A stretch of DNA of 64,000 nucleotides. Source: Onchidella celtica. Lineage: Eukaryota; Mollusca; Gastropoda; Systellommatophora; Onchidiidae. The notes under the pieces were generated by a model. It searched no databases. It had not been told where the DNA came from and saw only the letters and a list, made by a program, of their open reading frames with translations. The stretch lies in assembly GCA_963931925.1 (NCBI GenBank), contig OZ007575.1, forward strand, positions 28,803,752 to 28,867,751, in the 5' to 3' direction. Positions 22,560-34,062 of the stretch are shown here, one piece after another. How positions within the stretch are numbered: position 1 is the first letter of the stretch; each line of letters begins with the position of its first letter. The position numbers and the translations under genes are program-made.

Positions 22560-24300
22560 ATAACTTTGCAATTTAAATGCTCGCGATCGCCTTTATCGAT
22601 TTTCGATTCGATTAACCAACGGCCCTGATAGCGCATCACGACATTTAACAATGTGAAGTACGGTAATGTAAGGGATAATTGTTTTATTGTTTCCTAGAAC
22701 ATTTGTAAACTAGTTGAGAACAGTAATGAAAGGTCCCTTAAAAAGTCTTTAAGTTTTGTCCGAAGAAACCCTTAATTTTGATTCAAGGTCCTGTGCGAAT
22801 CTTGACATTGCGTTTCTCAACCCCATTTTACGTCCCATGTTGTCTCTGGTGCTATCTTGTCTCGTCGTATGAATTCTGTATCCAACTGAAATTGTGTAAA
22901 TCATATGGAAGTCCGTCCAAAATGGGTTGTGCCAACCAGCACTCACTCAACAGTAGCGCTCTGTTCATGTTATTTTATTTGGTTGGGTGACATGAACCGG
23001 AATCCCAGCATACCCAGTATCCATAAGTGCTCCTCTCCCCGCTCCAAAAATCCACTCAAGGGTTTTCTCACTTATGGTCCCAGTGGTTCCATATTTTGTC
23101 AGTTCGCCCAGCCTTGTCACACACTATTCCCTCACCCCGTCTGTACTCCACCTCAATCATTCTAATAATGGGGTGGGGGGGGCACCTCAGTGTCTTCTTC
23201 CGCTCGCAATTGGAGGCTATCATCTAAAGAAAGCATTAATAATCAAGTTTTACTTTTAAGCACACTGCACTGGGGCAATTAGTTTGAGTAACAGATTGGA
23301 CATAATCTTGGTTACTAATGGGAGGTTGTAAACATGTGCTCTTTTTTCAAGATGGTCGCTGGGTCATATGAGCAGGCAAGGAAGATAGTGCAAAACAAAA
23401 ATGTTAATTTAATTACTACCCTTTCCAACACATCCATTAATTTTTTTCCCCAGGTATGATTTGAAAAGTGGCTCTTAAGTAACATATTACCGGTATGTGG
23501 AATGTCCCTAATGTTAAATAGTGTTAGATTAAATTTAAAAAAAAAAAAAAGGTCATATTTAATAAAATTATGAGGTGTTTCTTGAGCAAACTGAATTTTT
23601 TGTGTCTAATATTTCACATTCAACACTGATGTCCGAGACACAGATTACCGAGACGAACCATTCCTTTCACACTATATCATATGTCCACAAATTGCACGCG
23701 TATAAATAAGGTGAGCACTACTATTTTCCGTTCAGTAATGAAGGGGTGTGGTGCGAATTGTTGCATTGTTGGCATCGATGATACGCGCGCAAGTCGATGG
23801 GTGGAATGACGAATTGATTCGTCTCGGTATCCTGTGTCTCGGCTGTCTGCTCACCTACTATATCGAAATTTTAACGAGTGTTCATTACGACCGGTGGGAC
23901 ATTGAGAGTCAAGTCTGTTTTACATATTCTGTTTTGACTCAGTGAGCAAGATTTCTTTTGCTAATAGAAGGGCCTAGGGCGCACCAAGTTTGGGCTGTGC
24001 TTAGGGCATCAGTTGCCTTTAATCCGTTATCCCCACCCCACCTCCCTCTCTCCAAACCTGCACTAAAATCTTTCCCTTTCTTGGAATAATTACATGGCAC
24101 ACTTATTCGAACACACACATAATACACCACAAGAAATAGCTGTCGAAAAGTCTAACAGTTTTCGTTTTGTCTTTTATTGTAATTTGCTTATCGCCTGTCT
24201 CACGTGGTGAAATCCCGACATAATATTGTGAGTACCGTCTGAAATGATTAACTTAAATATTTCCGATAATGGCGGTTTCCAACAGTCGGTGTAAGGCAGT
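22560..24300. other. Intergenic; no gene recognised
   Basis: Short frames only. A 65-codon plus-strand frame at 23748-23945 has reasonably protein-like composition (NDELIRLGILCLGCLLTYYI), but no family, splice structure or neighbouring exon supports it. Poly(A) and poly(G) runs lie near 23540 and 23171. Confidence 0.4.
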
Positions 24301-24311
24301 TTGGAAATTTG

Positions 24312-24317
24312 TTTATT
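24312..24317 (-). promoter_or_regulatory. Polyadenylation signal candidate for FAM124 gene
   Basis: AATAAA on the minus strand, 34 bp beyond the stop codon of the FAM124-family frame. A second AATAAA lies at 24173-24178. The motif is short and common in AT-rich DNA, so only position supports it. Confidence 0.45.
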
Positions 24318-24350
24318 TGTTTGTGATGTCTGATCTTGTCCCTTTTTGTT

Positions 24351-25256
24351 TTATCTCATTTCTGGGCTGGTCAGACTTGACATATCCTGGGCACAACTGT
24401 GGGAATCTAGAGCCATGACGTCATACAGTACAACAATATTTCCATCTGGATCGCGAACATGACACTGATATGAAGACTGAGAACAGTGTTGGATATGCAG
24501 GACTTCCAGTAATGTCTGGAGATTCTGGACGTAAAATGTTAAGTAAGCTGTCGTCAATGGATACGGCACCACCAGAGGACAATGCTTAAGTGCTAGTTCA
24601 CACACTAAGTTTGATGCTGAGTTGCGCGTTCTGTCGTTATTTATTGGAAATATGCAAAATCCTGGCTTGTGGCTTTCCATCTCAGTATTTGTTATTAATC
24701 TGTAAAATTCCACCATGTCATTATATCGGCGGACAATTATGGTAAAGCGCACAGCACAAACGCTATAACAAGACGAACAGACACTCCACAGAGGAAGACA
24801 CCGAGAAACACAATAAAACTGTTGTTGTCCCAACACCATGTCAGATTTTGAATGTTGGAGCTGCAGAGTATGGTGATGACGCCAGGGGTTTCTTGTAAAC
24901 GCTTTCTTAACTTTGGATGCCGAATTTGGACCACACTCCGGGAGGAACAGCATAACTGCTAAAGAGGGTGCGGTTATCAAATCATTAGCTGATATGTTGT
25001 ATCGTGGCGACAACTGTGTCTCTGCTTCAGGAATTTCCTCTAAGATACGAATATAATCACGTAACCTTGCCATATCTAAAAAGACAGGTTTAAAAGCTCG
25101 CTCCACGTCCTTTAGCTTGCCGCCTGGGACAGAAAATGTTAGGTAAAGCAGTGGTCTTGTCATTTTTTCAGTAGTACGTGAATGACTTCCTTGTGGGTGG
25201 ATGCTGCCATCATGAGTGCCAGACGCATGAGACAGAATACTTTTCATAATGAACAC
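24351..25256 (-). CDS. FAM124: FAM124 family protein
   Basis: An uninterrupted 301-codon frame that aligns along most of its length with vertebrate FAM124A/B. Matching blocks are NPWRHHHTLQLQ (123-134; PPWRHHHTEQVH in FAM124A), LPLWSV (154-159), RFTIIVRRYNDMVEFYRLI (170-188), KPGFCIFPI (197-205) and RDPDGNIVVLYD (268-279; EDHDGNKILLQ). The family is conserved in animals. Its molecular function is poorly defined, so none is claimed. Met32 (KMTRPLLYLTF) is an alternative start nearer the conserved part, and an extra upstream exon is possible. The whole conserved domain lies in one exon, so a processed copy should be considered. However, the frame is intact and no poly(A) tract follows it. Confidence 0.9.
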   Translation of the reverse strand: MFIMKSILSHASGTHDGSIHPQGSHSRTTEKMTRPLLYLTFSVPGGKLKDVERAFKPVFLDMARLRDYIRILEEIPEAETQLSPRYNISANDLITAPSLAVMLFLPECGPNSASKVKKAFTRNPWRHHHTLQLQHSKSDMVLGQQQFYCVSRCLPLWSVCSSCYSVCAVRFTIIVRRYNDMVEFYRLITNTEMESHKPGFCIFPINNDRTRNSASNLVCELALKHCPLVVPYPLTTAYLTFYVQNLQTLLEVLHIQHCSQSSYQCHVRDPDGNIVVLYDVMALDSHSCAQDMSSLTSPEMR

Positions 25257-25259
25257 AGT

Positions 25260-25860
25260 CGTGACAGCAGTCTAATAGATGTATATGGACCACAGGTCTT
25301 GTCCACATCTATAAATGCTATGTTCATCAAAACTGGAAAAATAAAATAATGTTTTAAATTTTGATATGTTACATCATTACATCCAAATAAATTATGTGTG
25401 CATGTTTATGTATTCATGCTCATGATATCGAAAGCAAATTTCACTGTGCTTTGAAATCATAAAGAAAATGATGTATGATGTATATCATTATCAAAATCAA
25501 TAAGAATCTATGAAGCTGAAACTGCCAAGTTCACTGGTTTTAGCATAACGTTAGCGTTTTATGATAATGGCATATTATGCCAAAATGCAGCTGACGGTTC
25601 ATTGCATTTCTGAAATAATATTTTAGAAAAAGAAATGCCCCAATAGAAAAATTTAATCATCCAATGGAATTATAATACCACAACTTACCAAATGACAGGA
25701 AAAGAAAGAGTTTTTTCTTAATATCCCCAAAGTGTCAAAAATGACTTATACATTTAGTGTGTGGAGTAGTGATGACATAAGTACTAACCACCAATTTCCA
25801 GATAGAAGCTGAAAAATCTTTATCTTGGGATAATCCTACATTTTCTTAAAGAAATGCAGA
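25260..25860. other. 5' flank of the FAM124 gene; nothing recognised
   Basis: AT-rich sequence without a recognisable exon or repeat. It would hold the minus-strand promoter or an upstream exon of the FAM124 gene, but no motif identifies either. Confidence 0.35.
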
Positions 25861-25877
25861 TAGAGATGGGGGAGAGA

Positions 25878-26065
25878 GAAACACACACACATACACGTAC
25901 GAGCGCGCACACACACACACACTTACATACACACACACGGAGGGCTGGTGTAAGAGAGAAAGGAAGAGAGAGGGGACTGGATGAGGAAACAGAGGAGGGA
26001 GGAAGAAAGGGGGGGGGGGAGAAGAGGGAGAGAAGGATAAAGAGACACACACACAATACAGACAC
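25878..26065 (+). repeat. Compound (CA)n / GA-rich microsatellite block
   Basis: Alternating CA repeats (25881-25940 and 26045-26056) and purine-rich GAGA/GGAG tracts with a G11 run at 26009-26019. Open frames over this stretch on both strands are low-complexity and are not genes. Confidence 0.9.
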
Positions 26066-26238
26066 AATGAGCGAGGGGCAGAGATTAGAGAGAGACAGAG
26101 CCAGAGTAGGAAGAGACAGGGACTGTATGGTGCAAATTATCTGAACTACACTGGAATAAGGCAGATATTGCTCCCTCTGACCTGTGGTCTGTTAGCACTC
26201 CCTGAGCCCCTTCTACCAGTCCAATATTGAACCTCTTA

Positions 26239-26251
26239 CCCCCCCCCCCCC
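26239..26251 (+). repeat. Poly(C) run of 13
   Basis: Uninterrupted run of 13 C just downstream (in minus-strand sense) of the hAT transposase remnant. Confidence 0.95.
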
Positions 26252-26331
26252 TCCCTTAAACAGATGCACTGTATTTTAAGAAAATAGTAATTTAAATGAA
26301 ATGCATCTAGTCCAAGGATACTCACACTGAT

Positions 26332-26530
26332 TTAAAATTGAATGCTTTTAATTTGTGCAAACTTATTGAAATCTGCATTGAAATCTCTCTCCATTGACGG
26401 TATTGCTAGGTTACTCAGTCTTTCTTGGCTCTCTGTAGATTCTGACAAATGTTTTAATCAATTTAAGTTTTGAGAAACTTCCTTCACCGTTGGCAGTTGA
26501 AACTGTGTTAGATTCAAAATGCCACAACAA
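26332..26530 (-). pseudogene. hAT transposase C-terminal dimerisation domain remnant
   Basis: Minus-strand translation gives HFESNTVSTANGEGSFSKLK then LIKTFVR. After a one-base frame change it continues STESQERLSNLAIPSMERDF and a stop at 26332-26334. This matches the hAT C-terminal signature (A/NxERSFSKLKLIKTYLRSTM followed by QERLSGLAILSIEN). Only the last ~65 residues are visible, with a stop just upstream and one frameshift, so it is dead. Terminal repeats of the parent element were not found. Confidence 0.82.
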
Positions 26531-27037
26531 AGTTAGTCAAACTCTCTTGCAGCTTCCACTTGTACACTCACCGAAGCAAATGTAAAACCACATATATATC
26601 ATAACAGTCGATAGTTACAAAAATGTAACTCAATAGGGATTAGAAAATAGTTTGCGTAAAAACTTTGGATGCGTAAATCATTAAATGCTTTCGAGACAAT
26701 GTTTAGAAATGGTATAAGATGCCACTTAAGGAAACAACTCAGTTTTGACCAAGTGTCACTTTGTTACCGTTTTTGCCATTTATCTTGAAGCTTGACTCTC
26801 GAAGGTCGGTAACTGCCCTATTTTCACATTATTGATGACTAACGCCTTAGCAAGACAATCATTACAGAAAAAAAACAACCCACACAAACTAACCTGTTGA
26901 CGCTCCAGAATAATAAAAAAAATTCAACTAACTTACAAACGATCGAACTCCTCACGACGCCCCACATACTTGCAAGACAAGTCCAACAAGTCCGCCCGAC
27001 AAGTCCGACAAAATACTCAAAAATATATATATATTTA

Positions 27038-27040
27038 TCA

Positions 27041-27088
<48 letters not shown>

Positions 27089-27101
27089 GAGGGGGGGGGG
27101 G
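27038..27101 (+). repeat. (CA)n(GA)n(G)11 compound microsatellite
   Basis: CACACA, then GAGAGA, then a G11 run, all uninterrupted or nearly so. Overlapping reading frames are repeat artefacts. Confidence 0.95.
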
Positions 27102-27894
27102 AGTTCCGAAAGAAAAACAAATGAAATCTACAGGAGAAAAACGTCACAAAATTAAATTTTGGAGAAATTCGTATTTTGAGGTTTGGGCGTCCACAGGTTG
27201 AAAAAAGGATGCCTTGTCTAGATTTGTTCCTATTGCTGGACAACGGTTGTTTTTCACGTATTCGGTATGAGAGGAACAAAGCAAGTTAGTTGAGGGAGGT
27301 GAGCAAAAAAACTCCCCTGTAGTCCCCAAATAGAACCTACCTCGCTTACTTGAACTCTCTTCAAAAAGCGCACCATTACAAAGACATGGCGCTTGACAAG
27401 TTTCATACTGGTGTGACCACGTCCTACACTAAAGCGTGACTATCTGGAATCAGCGGCGCCTGGGCGACAGTTAGCACCAGTCACCTGCTAAGTGCAAGAG
27501 AACGCGTTCTCCAAGACAGTTCCTGCCCTTCATTTTAACGGTGCTGGAGACCATGTTTAATTAACAATAATAACTCCCACCTGCTGTTGGATTGATAGCC
27601 TACTGACTGGGAGAGAAGAACTCGGTAAAAGACATCAGCAGTGGCACCTATCCTGGACACTGAGAAATAATGTTATTCTTTAGACTAAATCTAACGAACC
27701 TAGTCACAAATTGATTGGGCGTTTGTTTTGCTTTGATTAAACGTGGAATGCACCTAGAAGTAAAGCTCAGTTATTCTAGAATGTTATCAGGGTCTTTCTG
27801 GGACCACTCTATGCGACAATGAGTAAACAGCTGGTTCTGCCCAGCTTTCCGCATTCCGCCTACCCCATCCTACCTCCGCCACCTTATTTTGGGT

Positions 27895-28030
27895 GGGGGG
27901 GGGGGGTAAAGCAGAATCATTACCTGTACTTCTGGCTTCGTAAATAAGTAAATGACTTTATTCTCCGTCTGTCTGGAATACGGCAATCCTCCCCCCTCAC
28001 ACACACGCACACACACACACACACACACAA
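27895..28030. repeat. G12 run (27895-27906) and (CA)n (about 28000-28029)
   Basis: Two simple repeats about 90 bp apart. The minus-strand frame with CVCVCVCVCV is produced by the CA tract. Confidence 0.9.
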
Positions 28031-28178
28031 TTTACAGCAAGGACATACAAGTATCTTCTGCAGAAGCTGCCAACAAATAGCATTACAATAAAGGGACCGG
28101 TGACTCGATAAATATACCATAAACTGCGTTATGAATGAAAATGGCAAATTCAGGCCTAGACGCTGATGCATAATACAG

Positions 28179-28616
28179 CAGGGGTGGCCAAACCGCGGCT
28201 CTTGAGCCACATTTTGACCATCAATATGCGGCTCCTGGAAATGTGTTGGCTGGGCTCTTTTCAACTTTTCTCACCACAGTTGATATAAATTTATATTTTT
28301 CCAGATATTCCCGCAGTTCATTACCGTATTTGATACCTTCAGTATAGTTAAAACAATCATCAGTCAATATTTTGAAAACATTTAGTTATATACATGTATA
28401 TATTTCTTGATTACTGAAACTAATACAAATTAACAGTTTAAAAAACTGCACGCATACGTATAATATTGTTGGATACATGTATTTGTTAATATTTATATGA
28501 AATTTTTGTAACAAAATGTGTATAAAACAATAAAAATGCGTGGGTAAATTTTGTTCATCTCTTGTGGCTCTCGAACATCCGAAGTTTACCGTAAGTGGCA
28601 CGTTTGGCCACGCCCG
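28179..28616. mobile_element. hAT-type non-autonomous element (MITE)
   Basis: The left end CAGGGGTGGCCAAACCGCGG, followed by GCTCTTGAGCC, is the classic terminus of one large hAT group. The reverse complement of the right end, CGGGCGTGGCCAAACG, matches it at about 13 of 15 bases. The interior is AT-rich without a transposase frame. The 8-bp flanks (TAATACAG and CCATTGAC) do not match, so the copy is old or one edge is off by a few bases. Confidence 0.75.
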
Positions 28617-29026
28617 CCATTGACTGAGTTACCCATGGAGATAACGAATACGGGCCAAGGCGCTGACAGGTAACACAGAGACAATTTAACCTGGCGTCCA
28701 CGCTGAACAGAAAAAGAGTTCACAATAAGCTCGTTGTCCAATGGTGTGTGACGGGAAAAACAAAATCAAAGAGTAGACCATATCAAGGCATGATAAAGAG
28801 AGAGGACTAAGTGGTCGCACAATGACGGTACATAAAAATGCATCTTCCTGCGGCCGGAACTGTGGTACAATCGTGAAAGGTGTGGGCCTATCATCCTTTC
28901 AACGACGATGTACCATTTAAGAATAAAATACTGAAACACAAGAGCACCATGCGGGGTAGTTACCGACCAGCACAGGGAGGAGGAAAGATAATATACATGT
29001 AGGTAGGAGGATTTAGCATGGGGAGA

Positions 29027-29225
29027 AAATAGCAGTAGCAGTAATAGTAGTGGCAGTAGTAGGTGGTAGTAGTAGTAGTGGAAGTACAGTAGTAGTAGGA
29101 GCAGAAGTAGTAGTACTAGAAGTAATAGTAGTAGTAGTAGTGGTAGTAGTAGAACATGATGATGATGATGACAATGATGATGATGACGATGACGGTGATG
29201 ATGATGATGATGATGATAGAGGATA
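29027..29225 (+). repeat. Imperfect (TAG)n / (GAT)n trinucleotide array
   Basis: About 200 bp of TAG/CAG/GAT/GAC triplets. On the minus strand it reads as long Leu and His runs inside a 224-codon frame. The frame is a by-product of the array; no flanking protein family is recognisable. Confidence 0.92.
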
Positions 29226-29639
29226 GTGATGGTGATGAAGGCAGACAATGGAAGTGATAGTGCGCGGACTACAAGTGCAAGTGAGAAAAGCTTTATAGAA
29301 TGCCTGCTTACAATCCACCAATCGTGCACGCAACAGCACTTGAAATCAGATTTTTTTTTACTGTCCGTTTTTCCACACACAGGAAATACCGACCTCATGA
29401 GAATAATAACTAAACTTTCGTCAAAGTCAAAGGCCAGCAAGTGCCACTGTTTAGATGACCAGTGCTATAGGAGAGGAGGGGCGGGAAACGATACACTGCG
29501 TGGGCGTGATCAGTGTGAAGTAGAGAATCATCTACACAGTACAGGTCCAGTAACTGTTGTGGCTTCTGTTTTTCTGCATTCACTCCCCTGCTCCCCAGGC
29601 ATTTTTCCATTGTAGGGGCCGGCTCGTTTTTTTTTTTTT

Positions 29640-31575
29640 TTTAAGAATATCAAACAAAAAGATTTGAGACAGGTAGTCCCGGCGAAAACGTAACAATTGT
29701 TTGTAAAAGAAGACTCTCTGAGTTTATGCCGGCGGGAAGGAAATGTTTTAAATAGTACATGGTCCGTGCAAAGCTGGCAATAGGCCCAGGCTAGATAGAA
29801 AGTGTTGGCCCCTATTTCAAACTGTCTATTTTAAGTTATTTTTGTAATTAGTGCTTAATGCGCTCGCACACTTATTTCTATGTTCCATCTGTCTTAATCT
29901 TTTATGAATCTTCTTTTCAATATTATTATTTTGTGCTGAAGGGTTCCTTCGGCTCTCTCTAAAAGAGATTATGATAGAGGATTATGTTTAAACCTACACG
30001 GACTTCAAATTCAAAGAAATAAAGTACTGCATTAAGATCAACGAATACACTGTCTTCTGGGCAAAGCACATTAGGACTGTTATTGTTAGAGTGAAGTACT
30101 TTGAAAGAACTGAAAGTTCAGAGTTATACTATGCACGAAAAACACATTGCGCTCAAGATCTCAGTGTTAGCTTTTTGTAACTCAGGCACATGCAACAATT
30201 CCCTTCAAGTTTATGCTTGACTTTCATTAAAATCAAAATAGAGAAATTTAGAGATCTGTTGGATGGAGACAGAAATTGATGGGATTTGGAAAGTTTGACT
30301 TTACGTATGATGACCAAAGCTATGCTCAATTCGAGCCGCTGGTAAATCATATCGTCCTAACACTACTAACAGCCAGGGTTTAACGCCTGAAGTGGCCAAT
30401 GTCTACTGTCACATCGATCACCAGAATCGCCACGTACTCTTCCTCATACAGTTGTTGTCACAGAGGCCGCTAGCAACACATTTTAAGTTACCGCCTCGTG
30501 CTCTACTTTTGGTGATGTTGGAAGCCCTCAGGGGGGTTTCTTAGTCCAGGTCTATCCATCAAGTCGGACATGAAGGTAGGTTTCTGGGCGTCCATGACGT
30601 GCGCACGATTACCGCGCCATTTGTCTTATCTTATCATATTTTATAGGTATTACCAGCTCCACAGACTTAGCTCAGTGACACTAAAAACGCTGTAACGTCA
30701 AGTTCATAAGTTGTGCGCAGGTAAACTCCCTGTCGTGTTCTGAATACGCTAAAGAGAGAATGAGACAGGCTGTGATATGTAGGCAAAAGATAATTCACCT
30801 GTGGTTGACAGCCATCAGAGATGATATGATTAACAGAAGCATTGGATCTCCTTGGCTTCATAAATGGCCCGATTGCGGCATAAAGACCATCAAATACATC
30901 TGTGTATACCAGAGTCTGGTCCTCTTTGATAAACATTACTCTTTGAAGACACGACAGGCGTCTCAAATATAATTTCCTGCATATCAGATGGCGTGGCTCG
31001 CTCGTTGGAGGAAAGGGAACTGTTACGAATGGCATGTCATGTAGACGTTAGTCAACATGTCACGCTGATCTTTTTCATTCGTTTCCCTTCCATCTTTATG
31101 TTCCTTGAGAAGTCCATGAGGGTTTTCACATAATATTGTAGAGGTGATCTTTTTGTTGTTAACTCCAAAGCTCCAGTGGTTAAAAGTTCTATCATCATAT
31201 GCTCGGCAAAACACTCTAAACTGCGTACTTCTAAAAATTATAATTAATGTCCAATTTAATTATGGTACAAATAACATTTATGTTAGGCAGACCGGCAAGC
31301 ACGTTTCTAAACATTTCAGGTTATTTTTTACTTCAAAGTGAAAGTCTTTTTTTATTGTCCCCCATGACCACGTTGCTGGTATGCCAGATAGAGATTGTAC
31401 TACAACTAATGCAATGAAGACAGTTGTACCGAAAACAGAGTAGGTTAATGTTACTATTATCATTGTTATTATTGTTATTATGGTGGGTGCATGAAAAATG
31501 CAAGATAAGGGGCATTTCTTCCAGCTCTGAGTGTTGGCTGTTCCCAGTTTACTATCACCATGAAAACGCTACACA
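29640..31575. other. Intergenic; no gene recognised
   Basis: A 122-codon minus-strand frame at 30667-31035 has ordinary amino-acid composition (for example FIKEDQTLVYTDVFDGLYAA), but I recognise no family, and there is no splice or repeat context. A T17 run precedes the region at about 29626-29642. Confidence 0.35.
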
Positions 31576-31580
31576 AGATC

Positions 31581-33018
31581 CAACTAAGAAACATCAGCAG
31601 AGTTCGAAATTTCTCCCAGAAGCTATTACCAAAACTTTAGTAACGTTACTCATTTTATCTCGAGTAGATTATTGCAATTCTCTTCTTGCTGGAATAACAT
31701 CAGATAAACTGTCTAAAATTCAAGTCATTCAAAACAACGCAGCCAAATTGATTACCAAGAAAAACAAGCTGACCACGTTACGCCTTTGTTAAAAGAACTG
31801 CACTGGCTTCCTATAACAGAAAGAATGACATACAAAATTGCTTTTTTTTGCTACAAATGTTTAAATAACACCGCACCCAGCTATCTCAAAAATTCTGTAC
31901 AAATCTGCCCACCATCTCGCTCACTAAGATCATCAAGTGACAAAACAATCTTAAGAATCTAAAAACTATAAAACTATAGGCCATAGAGCCTTCAATTATT
32001 TTGGACCTTGTATCTGGAACCAGATACCCTTGAACAATCGTGAATCATCGAACCTTGAAAGTTTTAAGAAAAGCGTAAAAGTAAAACATCACCTTTTCCT
32101 TCGAAACTGTTAAATTTTCAAAATTCTATTCTGTACTTTGATGTTATGATTGATTATATAAGCTAGTGCTATGTGACTAAGAGCGTCTATGTGTGTGAAA
32201 CTGAGAGTGTGATTGGATGAGAGTGCGTGTTTTAGTACGAGATTCGGAAAGTGTATGCATGAATAATTGATGCAACGTACAGCGCATTGAGTAATAATTT
32301 TATTAGAAACTAGCTGAGGTCCCCTGCCCTGCCCGGGATAAATCGGTTTGAATATTAGTTTCAGTTCTGGGTGGTTATTATGGACCTGCTTCATCTTGCC
32401 TGTTCCTATTTGTTTATTTTATTTTTGTTTGTTTGTTTTTAATTAAGTCTTACTGCTCTGCCTTTGTGAGTTGACACCCTGCGCGTCCCGTACAATAGCA
32501 TGATTTGCGCACGGGTTAGTGTGTTTGATAGTGAACACATCGCAGGAAGTGATAACGAAACCTTAAAATGGCGAACCATGTCTCGAAATAGATCTAAATG
32601 ATGCCTAGACAATGAAAAATGAAACGTAGAAGCCTGAACATTTTATAATTTCTAATACAGCCCATTTAATTTTGCATTGATAATATGCTGTTGTGCAAAG
32701 TTTGAATCCTGAGTGTGATGCGGTTCCTGAGCCTTAGGTGACCAAAGTTTCGAGTTACCAAAATATCTTACTACACTCGACCCTGTCTGAGCTGTAAAAA
32801 TGACGAATCGGAAAACCTCGAACGGCCCATTTTGTTTTCTATTTTTCTAAATTTTTAAGGCTGTTGCATCCTTAAAATGAATTGATACAAACCTTGCTCA
32901 GTCTTTGAACTACTTTCAGTAATTTTTTCATGGCTCTACGTTCAGTAGTTTTTTCAGCTATAGAGCACAACCGTCCAGTTTTTACCCAATTATATATATA
33001 GATGCGCTATAGAAATCC

Positions 33019-33062
<44 letters not shown>
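31581..33062 (+). mobile_element. CR1-like LINE 3' fragment, interrupted by a 692-bp repeat
   Basis: Two blocks, 31581-32309 and 33002-33062, match the copy at 38830-39838. The coding remnant reads RNISRVRNF, TLVTLLILSRVDYCNSLLAG, then VTPLLKELHWLPITERMTYKI, the C-terminal RT and connector typical of CR1/L2-type LINEs. The break is between TTATTAGAAA and ATGCGCTATAGAAAT, which are contiguous in the other copy. The 3' end is (TTA)n. The copy is 5'-truncated and frameshifted. Confidence 0.88.
32310..33001 (+). mobile_element. Unclassified 692-bp interspersed repeat, copy A
   Basis: It starts CTAGCTGAGGTCCCC, then TGCCCTGCCCGGGATAA, and ends ACCCAATTATATATATAG. Its edges are exactly defined because it splits the CR1-like LINE. 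Copies B (33174-33865, same length) and C (34738-35822) share both the start and the interior landmarks CGTCCCGTACAATAGCATGA, AAAGTTTCGAGTTACC and AGTTTTTTCAGCTATAGAG. No coding capacity, terminal inverted repeat or convincing target duplication was seen. It is probably a non-autonomous retroposon, but this is inference. Confidence 0.85.
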
Positions 33063-33064
<2 letters not shown>

Positions 33065-33173
33065 AGTGAGCTGAATTGATCCATCTCAGTGAACATTGCC
33101 CTTTCCACTCCCATTCTCAAGAAAGGTACTGAACGCAGCTGATGAAACTTGATGGATTGTGTCTTATTCTTAA

Positions 33174-33865
33174 CTAGCTGAGGTCCCCTGCCCTGCCCGG
33201 GATAATTCGGTTTGAATATTAGTTTCAGTTCTGGGTGGTTTTTATGGACCTGCTTCATCTTGCCTGTTCCTATTTGTTTACTTTATTTTTGTTTGTTTGT
33301 TTTTAATTAAGTCTTACTGCTCTACCTTTGTGAGTTGACACCCTGCGCGTCCCGTACAATAGCATGATTTGCGCACGGGTTAGTGTTTGATAGTGAACAC
33401 ATCGCAGGAAGTGATAACGAAACCTTAAAATGGCGAACCATGACTCGAAATAGATCTAAATGATGCCTAGACAATGAAAAATGAAACGTAGAAGCCTGAA
33501 TATTTCATAATTTCTAATATAGCCCATGTTAATTTCGCATTGATAATATGCTGTTGTGCAAAGTTTGAAGCCTGAGTGTGATGGGGTTCCTGAGCCTTAG
33601 GTGACCAAAGTTTCGAGTTACCAAAATATCTTACTATACTCGGCCCTGTCTGAGCTGTAAAAATGACGAATCGGAAAACCTCGAACGGCCCATTTTGTTT
33701 TCTATTTTTCTAAATTTTTTAAGTTGTTGCATCATTAAAATGAATTGATACAAACCTTGCTCAGTCTTTGAACTACTTGCAGTAATTTTTTCATGGCTCT
33801 ACGTTCAGTAGTTTTTTCAGCTATAGAGCACAACCGTCCAATTTTACCCAATTATATAGATATAG
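33174..33865 (+). mobile_element. Unclassified 692-bp interspersed repeat, copy B
   Basis: A full-length copy in the same orientation as copy A and only 172 bp from its end. It shows roughly 97% identity by eye and ends ATTATATAGATATAG. It is flanked on the left by the CR1-like tail and about 110 bp of unrelated sequence. Confidence 0.85.
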
Positions 33866-34015
33866 ATGTCACGTGACAGATGGGCTATTTCCTTATATCG
33901 TTCGTCATGAGCTAATATTTATAGGGACATAAATCTCTATCTGCCGTCTCCGTCTACTCCTTCATTTTTTAGGCGGAGGGGACCATAACGGATAAGGTGG
34001 TAAGCATGGCTATAA

Positions 34016-34062
34016 CCCCCCCCCCCCCACCACCCCTACCAACACACACACACACACACACA
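34016..34062 (+). repeat. C13 run and (CA)n
   Basis: Thirteen consecutive C (34016-34028) followed shortly by a CA repeat (about 34042-34062). Confidence 0.95.

Noticed and set aside
28766-29440. 224-codon minus-strand frame
   Set aside because: Most of it is Leu and His runs translated from a TAG/GAT triplet array. The ends have no recognisable domain.
30667-31035. 122-codon minus-strand frame of unknown family
   Set aside because: Composition is plausible, but there is no motif, homologue, splice partner or poly(A) context. It could be a chance frame.
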